Origin: Pandoraea communis | Lineage (GTDB): Bacteria; Pseudomonadota; Gammaproteobacteria; Burkholderiales; Burkholderiaceae | Reading direction: 5' to 3' | DNA length: 64,000 nt | Assembly: GCF_902459745.1 (NCBI RefSeq) | Contig: NZ_CABPSJ010000001.1 | Coordinates: forward strand, 124,001-188,000 | Part shown: piece after piece, positions 8,737 through 16,171 of the stretch | Layout of the letters: every line of letters starts with the position of its first letter | Numbering within the stretch: position 1 is the stretch's first letter | Program-made: the position numbers and the translations under genes | The notes under the pieces: model-generated | The model's input: only the letters and a program-made list of their open reading frames with translations | Told to the model about the DNA's origin: nothing | Database searches by the model: none

Positions 8737-10046
8737 CGATGCTGACGCTGACGCTGCTAGACGGCCCGCTCGCCGGACGTCCCATGCCGTTACCGCCGGG
8801 CACGCTGACCATCGGGCACGGCGATTCCGACATCGCCATGGCGCTCGAGCATGACGCCCGGATCGAGCTTCACGTCGACGACGACGGCGTCCGCCTCGCT
8901 ACCCCGGCGCCAGTCTGGGTGGACGGCACACCACTCTTGCCACTCGCGTCCATCGGCGACGACGCGCTCGCCCTCCCCGTGCTTCCGCTACATGCGGTGA
9001 TCGATCTTGCGGGGTTGGGCATCTGGCTCGCGAACGGCACACAAAGCCCGCCGACACCCACGCCGAAGCGTCCCGAGCGCCGTGCGGCGCAAATGCCCTC
9101 GTCTCACGCGCCGACAGTTGCCTCATCGCGCACACGCGCACCGGCGGCGTGGATCGCCGTCACGGGAATATCGCTGCTGATGGTGGCGGCCGGCGTGGCG
9201 ATCTGGCGCACAGGGACTGCCAACGTCATCTCTTCCCCCCCTCCGCCCGATGCCTTGAAAACCCTCGCGGCGCGCATTGCCCCCCAGGTGGAATTGAATA
9301 CGGTGGGTGATGCCGTGCGCTTGTCGGGGGGCTGCATCGACGAAGGCGCACGGGCGCGTTTGCGGGCTGAAGCGCGTTGGCAGGGAAAGGCGCTGAGTGA
9401 CGAGACGTGGTGTCCGGAAGACTCGATGCAGACGGTGAGCACGCTGCTGCGCCTGCATGGTTTTGGCACCGCGCAGGTGAATGTGGCAACCGGCGGTGAA
9501 ATCGTCATCAACGGGCCCTTTGTCGCCGGCGCCCGCTGGCGTGCAGCGTCCGACGCGCTCGACGCCCTGTCCTTGCCTCACGGCTGGCGGGTCGCGCACG
9601 GCACCGCGCAGAGCTTCGAGCAACTGGTGAAGATACTGCGGGACGCCGGCCAGTTGCGCGGCATCGACATCTCCCGCGATCGCGCCGGGTGGCGGCTCAC
9701 GGGAGCGCTGACGCCGGGACGGCAGGCGTCGTTGAAAGGTGTCGTCGACGCATGGAATACGACGGCTGACGCAATGCCCGTGCGCATCGAACCGCTGCCT
9801 GCACCGACACCGACCCTGGGCGACACGGGATTCTCAGCGCCGCTCGTGAGCATCGGCGGGTCGCCCGATGCGCCTCAGCTCACGCTCGCCGACGGCACGC
9901 GTCTTGCACAGGGCGTGCGCTTGCCCGGCGGCACACGCGTGCTCGCCATCCATCCCGACGGGGTGTCGATCCGCGCGCACGACCGGCTCTTCTACTTACC
10001 TCTGACTTCGGGGAATCAACATGGCGATTCGTCTGACCCAGCTTGA
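8733..10046 (+). CDS. sctD: Type III secretion inner-membrane ring protein SctD
   Basis: This is a 437-aa single-pass membrane protein. The N-terminal ~100 residues look like the cytoplasmic FHA-like domain of SctD (strand-rich, LTLLDGPLAGR followed by TIGHGDSDIAM). A membrane segment lies near residues 138-160 (WIAVTGISLLMVAAGVAIW). The periplasmic part has repeated ring-building-type folds. SctD forms the outer of the two inner-membrane rings and connects to the secretin. The gene overlaps sctC by 4 nt and the next small gene by 26 nt. The position equals ssaD in SPI-2. Confidence 0.88.
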   Translation: MTMLTLTLLDGPLAGRPMPLPPGTLTIGHGDSDIAMALEHDARIELHVDDDGVRLATPAPVWVDGTPLLPLASIGDDALALPVLPLHAVIDLAGLGIWLANGTQSPPTPTPKRPERRAAQMPSSHAPTVASSRTRAPAAWIAVTGISLLMVAAGVAIWRTGTANVISSPPPPDALKTLAARIAPQVELNTVGDAVRLSGGCIDEGARARLRAEARWQGKALSDETWCPEDSMQTVSTLLRLHGFGTAQVNVATGGEIVINGPFVAGARWRAASDALDALSLPHGWRVAHGTAQSFEQLVKILRDAGQLRGIDISRDRAGWRLTGALTPGRQASLKGVVDAWNTTADAMPVRIEPLPAPTPTLGDTGFSAPLVSIGGSPDAPQLTLADGTRLAQGVRLPGGTRVLAIHPDGVSIRAHDRLFYLPLTSGNQHGDSSDPA

Positions 10047-10257
10047 AGACCAACTCGCGGCGTCCCCCGGGCCTGTCGCCCGCGAGGTCAGCACGCAACT
10101 CGACGCCGCGCGTCGATCGCTGCAGCAGGCGCTGCGCCGGCCGCTCACGCCCGCACAGCACACACTGGCGCAAACGCAGATGCAGGCCGTTCATGCCGCC
10201 GCAGCGATTCTCGACAGCATGGCGCGGCGGTACGACACGTCATACGGACGGTCGTGA
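10021..10257 (+). CDS. ssaE: SsaE/SctE-like needle co-chaperone
   Basis: This 78-aa helical protein matches SsaE (about 80 aa) in length, position directly after sctD and general pattern: a start of TRLEDQL type, a basic middle 'LDAARRSLQQ' and a C-terminal helix ending near an RY pair. SsaE/EscE/YscE proteins pair with the SctG-type TPR protein to keep needle subunits soluble in the cytoplasm. It overlaps sctD by 26 nt. Its presumed partner sctG lies at 14562-14939 on the other strand. The function is inferred from family and position. Confidence 0.7.
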   Translation: MAIRLTQLEDQLAASPGPVAREVSTQLDAARRSLQQALRRPLTPAQHTLAQTQMQAVHAAAAILDSMARRYDTSYGRS

Positions 10258-10452
10258 TAGCCAGGATGACCGCCGATAAACGGATCAGGCGTGCGCAGAA
10301 GCCACAACCTGGCCCGCGCGACCAAAGTCTGCGGCGTCGGCTCGTGAGAGCCTTCGGCATCGCGCGCGCCCGCGCGAACGGGTCGCATTCCGGCCACGCC
10401 GGATAACGCTCGCTCGGGCACATGTCGATTTTTTTAACTCTCCACGTAAATC

Positions 10453-10866
10453 ATGCCAAGTTACGACCTAGCGCAAACTCTCGTCGAAGCTCTGAAGTTG
10501 ATCGGCTGCGACCCCGGCAAGATCGATACCGTCGACAATCACTCACCTATCGAGCTGACGTTCAACGCCTCGCCCAACATCATTGTGGAAACGCTGGAAG
10601 GCAACGCGTGCAGTATTCACGCCGTGGTGGCCACCGACGAAGCTGCGCGGCTGCATCGCGCGAACAGCGAGCGCCTTCTGCAGTTCCTCATCGAACCCGC
10701 CGAATGGGCCGTCACCGGTCATGTGCAGTTGAGCGAGCGCGACAACCGTCTCATTCTTCACGCGCAGGTCAAAGAGGAAACCGCGGCCGAACCCGAACCG
10801 TTTGCGCAGGCACTCACCGATTTCTACGACCGTATCAAACTCTGCCGGGAGCATTTGCGCGCCTGA
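10453..10866 (+). CDS. Class I type III secretion chaperone (CesT family)
   Basis: This is a 137-aa acidic protein with the alpha-beta-beta-beta-alpha-beta-beta-alpha pattern of CesT/SycE/SicP effector chaperones. It has an N-terminal helix (LAQTLVEALKLIGC), central strands around residues 30-60 and 85-105, and a C-terminal helix with FYDRIKLCREHL. Such chaperones bind one or a few effectors and bring them to SctN. No effector gene is adjacent, so its client is unknown. It lies 195 bp after the ssaE-like gene on the same strand and converges with sctW. No strong ribosome-binding site is visible before the ATG. Confidence 0.8.
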   Translation: MPSYDLAQTLVEALKLIGCDPGKIDTVDNHSPIELTFNASPNIIVETLEGNACSIHAVVATDEAARLHRANSERLLQFLIEPAEWAVTGHVQLSERDNRLILHAQVKEETAAEPEPFAQALTDFYDRIKLCREHLRA

Positions 10867-10943
10867 GCGCGATCTCCGGCAAGTCTTGGCGCATTCGATG
10901 TGCGCCAATCCCCCCGTTTCTCTCTATCCCCCTCTTTTCACCG

Positions 10944-12074
10944 TCAGGGCGCGTCGCCTTCCTGAGCGATCTCCGTGCGCCAGACATCGAGCGCCTCTCC
11001 GAGCGTCTCGCGTTGCGTCTCGTCGCGAAAGCAGCCTTCGTGTGCCGCCTTGACCAGCCGCGTGAGTTCACGCGCGAGCGCGTAGCGGGCGTCGACCGTC
11101 ACCATGCCCAGATACGCCGCGCGTTGCGCCAGCCACTCTGCGCCAGCCCAGGGTTGATCCAGCAGCGTCAGGACTTCCGCGATCATCGTGTCCGTCTCGA
11201 AGGCACGACATCCGGCCGAGCGCATGGCCTGCGCCGATTGCTCGCACGCCGACTCCAGCGTGAGGAACAACACCACCCGGCGCAGATCATCGACGACGGC
11301 GGCTAGGTGTTGCGTGTCCGCATCGGCCTGTTGGGCGCCCAACTCCAGACCCAGCGCTTGCATGAGCGCACGCAACCGCGCGCGGCGCTGCGCAAAGCGC
11401 CGGCATTCGTCGAACCATTGTGTGAGCGAGCGCTGTGTGCCCTGAGACTGGCGGAAAAGCGACTTGAGTTGTTGCAGCAACGCCATGCCCGGGCTTTGGC
11501 CGCCGCCACACTCCAGCGCCGCGAAGGCTTCGATGGCCCATGTCTCGGATGACGTCAGTTCGTCCAGCGTTTTTCGCAGGCGCTTGCGAGTCCCCGCATC
11601 GAGCCCGCCGTCGGCGAGCCATGCGGCGACGACCAGCGCAGCGTGCCCTGCCGACATCTGCGTCTGCCGAATCAGCAAGTGAGGATCGGGCACAAAGGGT
11701 AGATCGCGTAACTGCCCCCGCAGCGTCTCGAACTGTGCGCCGCTCACGCGCGCGAGGCGGTGCATCTGCTGCTCGAACAAGGCGCGTGCGCGCTGCTTGT
11801 CGTCACGCACGTCACGTTCGCCCGTGCGGCGGAATCGCACCCCCAGTGCGAAGCTGAGATTCTCCTGCGACTCTGCGAAGGCCGCCTCTTCGTTCTGCGC
11901 AACGGCTGCTTCGATCAGCGCGATATGTCCCGGCACCTCGGTGGCGCCTGCGCGCGACGGCCGCCCGTCGCCTTCGAGCATTTGCCACTCGTCGGCAAGC
12001 ATGCGCTCGAGCGGTCGATTCTCTCGCGGCGTCTGGATGAGGGTGCCGCCGGACGACGGCAGACGTTCAACCAT
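10944..12074 (-). CDS. sctW: Type III secretion gatekeeper SctW (SsaL/InvE/SepL)
   Basis: This 376-aa, largely helical protein belongs to the gatekeeper family (SsaL, MxiC, SepL, YopN-TyeA), which controls the order of translocator and effector secretion. The N-terminal ~70 residues are polar and likely disordered, and the remainder consists of helical bundles typical of the family. A run with FALGVRFRR near residues 75-85 is followed by three helical repeats; the C-terminal part ends in a TyeA-like helix (EALDVWRTEIAQ). It is the last gene of the needle block, as ssaL is in SPI-2, and overlaps sctL by 8 nt. In SPI-2 ssaM would follow; here the strand switches instead. Confidence 0.85.
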   Translation of the reverse strand: MVERLPSSGGTLIQTPRENRPLERMLADEWQMLEGDGRPSRAGATEVPGHIALIEAAVAQNEEAAFAESQENLSFALGVRFRRTGERDVRDDKQRARALFEQQMHRLARVSGAQFETLRGQLRDLPFVPDPHLLIRQTQMSAGHAALVVAAWLADGGLDAGTRKRLRKTLDELTSSETWAIEAFAALECGGGQSPGMALLQQLKSLFRQSQGTQRSLTQWFDECRRFAQRRARLRALMQALGLELGAQQADADTQHLAAVVDDLRRVVLFLTLESACEQSAQAMRSAGCRAFETDTMIAEVLTLLDQPWAGAEWLAQRAAYLGMVTVDARYALARELTRLVKAAHEGCFRDETQRETLGEALDVWRTEIAQEGDAP

Positions 12075-12756
12075 AAGCGACCTCCAGACCGGGACTCACG
12101 TGCAAGCGCTCGATCACCGCCGCCAGATCGGCTTCGAGATCCAGACATACGGTGACCCACTCGCTCTCGAGGCGGGCCTGCTGTGTGCCGAGCGTTGGGT
12201 CCGGCGTGCAGGCAAGTACGATATCGGCCTTGTGCAAGGCGAGGGCCACGGCGTCGAGATGCGCGGGCGGCACGCGCAACACGAGCGCCCCCTCACGGAC
12301 CAATCCCGGTAATGCGCGCCCGACTCGCAGCGCGAAGCGCTCGCCGACGTCCAGTGTGCCGACAAAGTTCGACAGTGCACCGCTCAGGGCGTCTGCGACA
12401 CGGCGCTCCAGTGAGCGAATGATCTCTCGCTCCAGCGCAGCCTCGTCAATCAGCCATTCCACGGTCTTGGCGACTGCCTCGCGATGTGCCGCGCCGGCCA
12501 GCGCCGCCGCCTCCTGCTGCGCACGCTCATGTGCGGCTTCCTGCCACGCGTCGCGCAGACGCTGCGCGTCGGCGCTCGCCTGCTCACGCTCGGCCAGTGC
12601 CGCTGCGCGTTCGGCCCGCGCCTGCGCCATCCACCGAGCACGTGCGCCCGCCTGCTCGCGAAGGCGATCGAGCGCCTCGCCGGAAATCACCGGCCCCACA
12701 GGCGCAGGGCCATCGATCGTTTCAATAGATGTCAATGCAAAGTCGATGACATACAT
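12067..12756 (-). CDS. sctL: Type III secretion stator protein SctL
   Basis: This 229-aa protein has the FliH/YscL/HrpE layout. After a short N-terminus, a charged coiled coil (about residues 30-95, rich in Ala, Arg, Glu) leads to a C-terminal alpha/beta domain that binds SctN. The stator dimer links the ATPase to the sorting platform made with SctQ and SctK. I chose ATG 12756 because GGAGAAG lies about 10 nt upstream; it overlaps the end of sctK by 25 nt and sctW by 8 nt. The SPI-2 counterpart is SsaK. No unusual feature was found. Confidence 0.88.
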   Translation of the reverse strand: MYVIDFALTSIETIDGPAPVGPVISGEALDRLREQAGARARWMAQARAERAAALAEREQASADAQRLRDAWQEAAHERAQQEAAALAGAAHREAVAKTVEWLIDEAALEREIIRSLERRVADALSGALSNFVGTLDVGERFALRVGRALPGLVREGALVLRVPPAHLDAVALALHKADIVLACTPDPTLGTQQARLESEWVTVCLDLEADLAAVIERLHVSPGLEVAYG

Positions 12757-13373
12757 AGCATCTTCTCCAACGCGACGAGCCGCGACCAGATGTCGTCCAT
12801 CGCCGGCATGCCGCTTGGCAGCCCGGCATCTGCTGGTGGCGGCAACAAGATCCGTGCGGCTTTGCCCACCGTCGCCATATCCACCGCCAGCGGCACCGGC
12901 GCCCCATCCAGACATGCGACGGTAGTCGCCAGCGCCGCCTCGACGATCTCGCCGGGCGAAAACACGGAACGCGCCGGCCACTCACGTCGCGTGAGCAGCA
13001 GGCGGTCGCACTGCCAGGCATCGAGCCATGACGACAGTGCGCGACGGTAGGTTCCCAGCAACAGATAGTCCGGGCACCCCAGCGCGCGCAAGCCGTAGGC
13101 CAGCGAGACGCGTCGCAGGCTCGGCATCAGCCGCAACACGGCATGCGCGCCATCGCTCTCGGGCGGCGCGCAGTCGTGCGTCGTCATGCCGGGCCATCCC
13201 CGGCGCGCAATCAACAAGCGGTCGATGTGCGCGCGGCAGGCGGCGTGCTGCCGATAGGTTTCGCGCCACGACATCATGTCGAACTCGCGCCACCAGCCAT
13301 CGTCCATGTGCAGCCCGGGCTGCCAGATCAGACGGGCAAGGTGCGCAACGGTACCGTCGTGCGCACGGATCAC
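12732..13373 (-). CDS. sctK: Type III secretion sorting-platform protein SctK
   Basis: This 213-aa soluble protein between sctJ and sctL holds the place of SctK (YscK/PscK/HrpD), the adaptor joining the SctD cytoplasmic domain to SctQ-SctL pods. It has several Trp- and Arg-rich helices and a 'LGCPDYLLLGTYRR' stretch near residues 98-111. It starts with GTG at 13373, overlapping the sctJ stop as GTGA, and its end overlaps sctL by 25 nt. SctK proteins are poorly conserved, so the call depends on length, helical content and position. Confidence 0.75.
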   Translation of the reverse strand: MIRAHDGTVAHLARLIWQPGLHMDDGWWREFDMMSWRETYRQHAACRAHIDRLLIARRGWPGMTTHDCAPPESDGAHAVLRLMPSLRRVSLAYGLRALGCPDYLLLGTYRRALSSWLDAWQCDRLLLTRREWPARSVFSPGEIVEAALATTVACLDGAPVPLAVDMATVGKAARILLPPPADAGLPSGMPAMDDIWSRLVALEKMLCMSSTLH

Positions 13374-14212
13374 GAGGCCCTCGCTACCCTGGCACGCAAG
13401 CGCTCAACCCACCCGGAGCGCCGTCGCCATGCCATGGCCCCGGCAGCGATCAGGCCGATGCTCGCCGCCGCCAACAGGCCCCATCCCAGCGCGGCGCGCC
13501 ACCGTCCGCCCTGCGCCGATACGGCGGCTTGCGCCTCCGGCGAGGCATGGATAGCCGCACGCGGCAGACGATAGTCCGAAGGCTGCAATACGATGCTGAT
13601 GCGCTCCGGCGACACGCCCGGCACGCTGTCATGCACCAGGCTGCGAATATCGGTCATGCGCTGCGTCATGTTGACCTCGGGGCTGTACTTCACGAAGACA
13701 GCGACGCCTGGCGGCAAGGTCGAACGCCCTGCCGAGTCCACCGGCACCTGCGCGATGGACACCTCGGCCGCCATCACACCATCGAGCGCGGCCAGCATGC
13801 GCTCAAGCCGTTGTTCCTTGAGATAGGTGAGTTTCGCCTGCTCCTGCACAGGTGAGCTGACCAGTTGTCCCGGCGGGAAAACGTCCTCGATCGAGGCTCG
13901 CTTCTGACGCGGCAACCCGTTCTGACGGAGCACTTCGACACCGCGCACGAAATCGCCGCGCTCGATACGAACCGTCATGCCATTGGCGTCGGCACGCTTG
14001 TCTGCCTGCAATCCGGAGACGAGCAACAACGCCAGCATCTGGTTGGCCTCCGTCTCGCTCAACGCGCGATGCAATTCGACCTTGCACCCCGCCAGCACGA
14101 ACACGAGCGCGCAACCGAGCCACCACCGGCCAAGGAGACGTCTCGTTGCCACGGCCCTCGCGAGCGCCACCAGCATCGTCGGCACGTCAGCGATGCGAAT
14201 GCCGTGCGTCAT
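13370..14212 (-). CDS. sctJ: Type III secretion inner-membrane ring lipoprotein SctJ
   Basis: This is a 280-aa lipoprotein of the YscJ/SsaJ/PrgK/FliF family. After an unusually long N-terminus (about 30 residues with basic ALARAVATRRLLGRWW) come a hydrophobic signal and the lipobox LAGC, with the lipidated Cys at residue 43. The two ring-building domains contain family hallmarks such as the LSETEANQMLALLL and GVEVLRQNGLP regions, and SVPGVSPERISIVL. A C-terminal membrane helix lies at about 240-262, followed by a basic tail. It starts at ATG 14212, overlapping the sctI stop (ATGA). A start at an internal Met (residue 13) is also possible. Confidence 0.95.
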   Translation of the reverse strand: MTHGIRIADVPTMLVALARAVATRRLLGRWWLGCALVFVLAGCKVELHRALSETEANQMLALLLVSGLQADKRADANGMTVRIERGDFVRGVEVLRQNGLPRQKRASIEDVFPPGQLVSSPVQEQAKLTYLKEQRLERMLAALDGVMAAEVSIAQVPVDSAGRSTLPPGVAVFVKYSPEVNMTQRMTDIRSLVHDSVPGVSPERISIVLQPSDYRLPRAAIHASPEAQAAVSAQGGRWRAALGWGLLAAASIGLIAAGAMAWRRRSGWVERLRARVARAS

Positions 14213-14565
14213 TGCATGTGAACCAGCTTGTTCACGCCCTGCGTCAGCGCGCCCGCCGTCTTCGCGACGAATTCCAGCGCCAACACGCGCTCGGTCAACA
14301 CGCGCTGCGCTGCAAGCATGTGGCTCGGATCGTCCAGCACGCGCTCGTCCAGCGCGACGCGCTCAACGAGACGCTCCGTGTTGCCGGCCAGCTTGCCCGC
14401 CGCACTGAGCAGGTGATGTTCCGGCAGCGACGGCGCGCTCACCAGCGCCTGACCAAAACGCACGGCGTCACTGTCGCCGGCAGTGGGAACCGAGGGGGCA
14501 GCCTTCGCAGGCGCCGTTACCGTAGCGACGTGAGCCGCGATTTCGGAGATCGAGGGTGTCGTCAT
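14209..14565 (-). CDS. sctI: Type III secretion inner-rod protein SctI
   Basis: This 118-aa protein lies between the needle genes and sctJ, the place of SsaI/PrgJ/YscI. The N-terminal half is polar and low in structure; the C-terminal half is a helical hairpin with LALEFVAKTAGALTQGVNKL near the end. That resembles the conserved C-terminus of rod proteins, which polymerises like the needle subunit. The ATG at 14565 overlaps the upstream stop as ATGA and gives the normal length; the frame remains open upstream, but that would overlap sctG further. The rod anchors the needle in the basal body. Confidence 0.85.
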   Translation of the reverse strand: MTTPSISEIAAHVATVTAPAKAAPSVPTAGDSDAVRFGQALVSAPSLPEHHLLSAAGKLAGNTERLVERVALDERVLDDPSHMLAAQRVLTERVLALEFVAKTAGALTQGVNKLVHMQ

Positions 14566-14939
14566 GACAGGGAAGTCGGAGAAGGGGAGGAAGACGCGTT
14601 CCCGCACGAGACGGCCTGACGCGTATCCATCGCCTCGAGCCAACGGGTGAGCACGTCGAGCGCCGCGTCGTCGTCACGCATCGTGGCAGCGGCGTCCGCC
14701 AGATAGGCACGCGCGGCGCAGGTATCGTCAAGCGCGATGAGAAGCGCCACATGCAGCCATTCACGCGTCTCGCGATCCGTCACGAGCGACGGCAAGGCGC
14801 GCAGGATGGTGCGCGCCTGCGTCCGCATGCCGTGATGCGCGCCCGCGATGGCCAACTCGACGATGCGTTGCCTGACCGGCGCCTCCAGCCATTGGCCGAC
14901 AGCGTCGCACGGCGTCTGCGTCTGTTCGGCGTGCGTCAT
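14562..14939 (-). CDS. sctG: Type III secretion needle chaperone SctG-like (YscG/SsaH family)
   Basis: This 125-aa alpha-helical protein sits between needle (sctF) and rod (sctI) genes. The helices at residues 15-45 and 50-100 have the paired pattern of TPR-like YscG/EscG/SsaH proteins, which wrap the C-terminal helix of the needle subunit together with an SctE partner. It overlaps both neighbours by 4 nt. The last ~20 residues (Ser/Pro-rich) look unstructured. SsaH is shorter (75 aa), so this protein is closer in length to YscG (115 aa). The call relies on position and helical content. Confidence 0.65.
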   Translation of the reverse strand: MTHAEQTQTPCDAVGQWLEAPVRQRIVELAIAGAHHGMRTQARTILRALPSLVTDRETREWLHVALLIALDDTCAARAYLADAAATMRDDDAALDVLTRWLEAMDTRQAVSCGNASSSPSPTSLS

Positions 14940-15154
14940 GCGATTTTGGCGATGATGCCCATCAACGTGTCCTTGATGAGCTTGATGGCCGAGCTATGCA
15001 GGCCGACCATCGTCGAGAATTGCTGCAACTTGAACTGCACGTCGAGCATGTGCCGGGGGTCGTTGACCTCCCGTGCGCGGACTGCCTGCGTGGCTTCGTC
15101 AGACATGCGCCGCACGCCCTCGGACATGCCGCGATGGACCTCTTCGACGTTCAT
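14936..15154 (-). CDS. sctF: Type III secretion needle subunit SctF
   Basis: This 72-aa protein is the size of SsaG (71 aa). It is a helical hairpin with the conserved C-terminal pattern of needle subunits, in which hydrophobic residues alternate with small polar ones (VGLHSSAIKLIKDTLMGIIAKI). The N-terminal half carries the amphipathic helix with MSDEATQAV. It polymerises into the hollow extracellular needle. A strong ribosome-binding site (GGAGGAGG) lies 8-15 nt before ATG 15154, inside the end of the AraC gene, whose stop overlaps the start. Such a site suits the very high expression a needle subunit needs. Confidence 0.93.
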   Translation of the reverse strand: MNVEEVHRGMSEGVRRMSDEATQAVRAREVNDPRHMLDVQFKLQQFSTMVGLHSSAIKLIKDTLMGIIAKIA

Positions 15155-15954
15155 TGCACGCCTCCTCCGTCGGTCGCGGCCCCGTGACCTGCCACCAGAT
15201 CGGCGCGCATGGCCGCATAGGCGTCGGCGCGCGGCATGGCAACGCGACGCCCCCCCCGCTGCGGCGGCGTGCCCAGACGAATCTCGGTCGGGGCGCAGTC
15301 GAAACGTTTGCGGAAGGTGTCGGTGAAATGTGCGTGGTTGGTGAAGCCGCACTCGAGCGCGATGTCGAGCACCTTATGACGGGTGGACAGCAGCAGGTCG
15401 CGCGCCAGTCGAAGGCGCCGCTCGAGCAGCCACTGCTTCGCGGGCATGCCGTATGTCTGCTGGAACAGGTAGCGGAACTTGCGCAGCGGCATGCCGAATT
15501 CTTCGGCGAGCCGCCCGACCGGCCACGGCCGGTGGAAATTCGCTTCGACGAAATCGAACAGCGAATGGCTGCCCGCAATCGTCTGGCGCAGCATCGCAGA
15601 GAAGTAACGCTGGTCTCGACAAAGGCAATACACGTAGAAGAAGCGCAGCATCGCCATGCGGTCGATGTTCTGCAGCGTCATCGCCACGTCCACCATGCTG
15701 GGCTCGAGGATCAGCGTGCGTGCCGCCTGCCGATGGAAGACGCCAAGGGGGCGGCGATCGAGCAGATCGACGACATCCGGGTACAGCGCCTGCAGGTCGC
15801 AGGCATGAAAGTCGTGTGACATCACAGGCCCTGGGGCATCCATCGTCGCATCCGAACTGGTCGCGGTCATGCTGCCTGCCGGCAGCGCGTGCACGAGACC
15901 GCTCACATTCAGTTTGACGTCGTGGCGGCTGATCAGAAATCGCACCGTACTCAT
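15151..15954 (-). CDS. AraC-family regulator at the head of the needle operon
   Basis: This is a 267-aa regulator with a C-terminal AraC/XylS double helix-turn-helix at about residues 140-235. The signature includes the RRLRLARDLL helix, DIALECGFTNHAHFTDTFRKRFDCAPTE-type segments (second helix-turn-helix, residues ~195-222) and the terminal P-T-E-I-R. The N-terminal ~130 residues would be the ligand or partner-binding domain. AraC proteins of this type (ExsA, InvF, MxiE, HrpB) activate secretion genes, and InvF- and MxiE-type members need a chaperone as co-activator. It is the first gene of the needle block and overlaps sctF by 4 nt. A strong AGGAGGAG precedes ATG 15954. Confidence 0.92.
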   Translation of the reverse strand: MSTVRFLISRHDVKLNVSGLVHALPAGSMTATSSDATMDAPGPVMSHDFHACDLQALYPDVVDLLDRRPLGVFHRQAARTLILEPSMVDVAMTLQNIDRMAMLRFFYVYCLCRDQRYFSAMLRQTIAGSHSLFDFVEANFHRPWPVGRLAEEFGMPLRKFRYLFQQTYGMPAKQWLLERRLRLARDLLLSTRHKVLDIALECGFTNHAHFTDTFRKRFDCAPTEIRLGTPPQRGGRRVAMPRADAYAAMRADLVAGHGAATDGGGVQ

Positions 15955-16110
15955 AGGCTCCTCCTCTGACGATAATTCGTCGGCGGGATGACAAAGTCGA
16001 AGGTCACACCATAGGCGAGTACGCGCGCGAGCATCATCCGGTGGACACCTTAATGTGAGCCGCCATGCACAGGAGTTTCTGCTTTTAGGAAGATAACTGT
16101 CGGGAAGCGA

Positions 16111-16144
16111 AAAAAAACCCGACGCAACATCGCGTCGGGTTTTT
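16111..16144. terminator. Bidirectional intrinsic terminator
   Basis: A 9-bp GC-rich stem (ACCCGACGC / GCGTCGGGT) with a 6-nt loop is flanked by seven A on the left and T5 on the right, so it can work on either strand. It lies 28 bp after the stop of the FMN glutamate-synthase-like gene on the minus strand and keeps that transcription out of the secretion block. Confidence 0.85.
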
Positions 16145-16171
16145 GGGGAGGTGCTTCCTGCCGCCGTTCGC

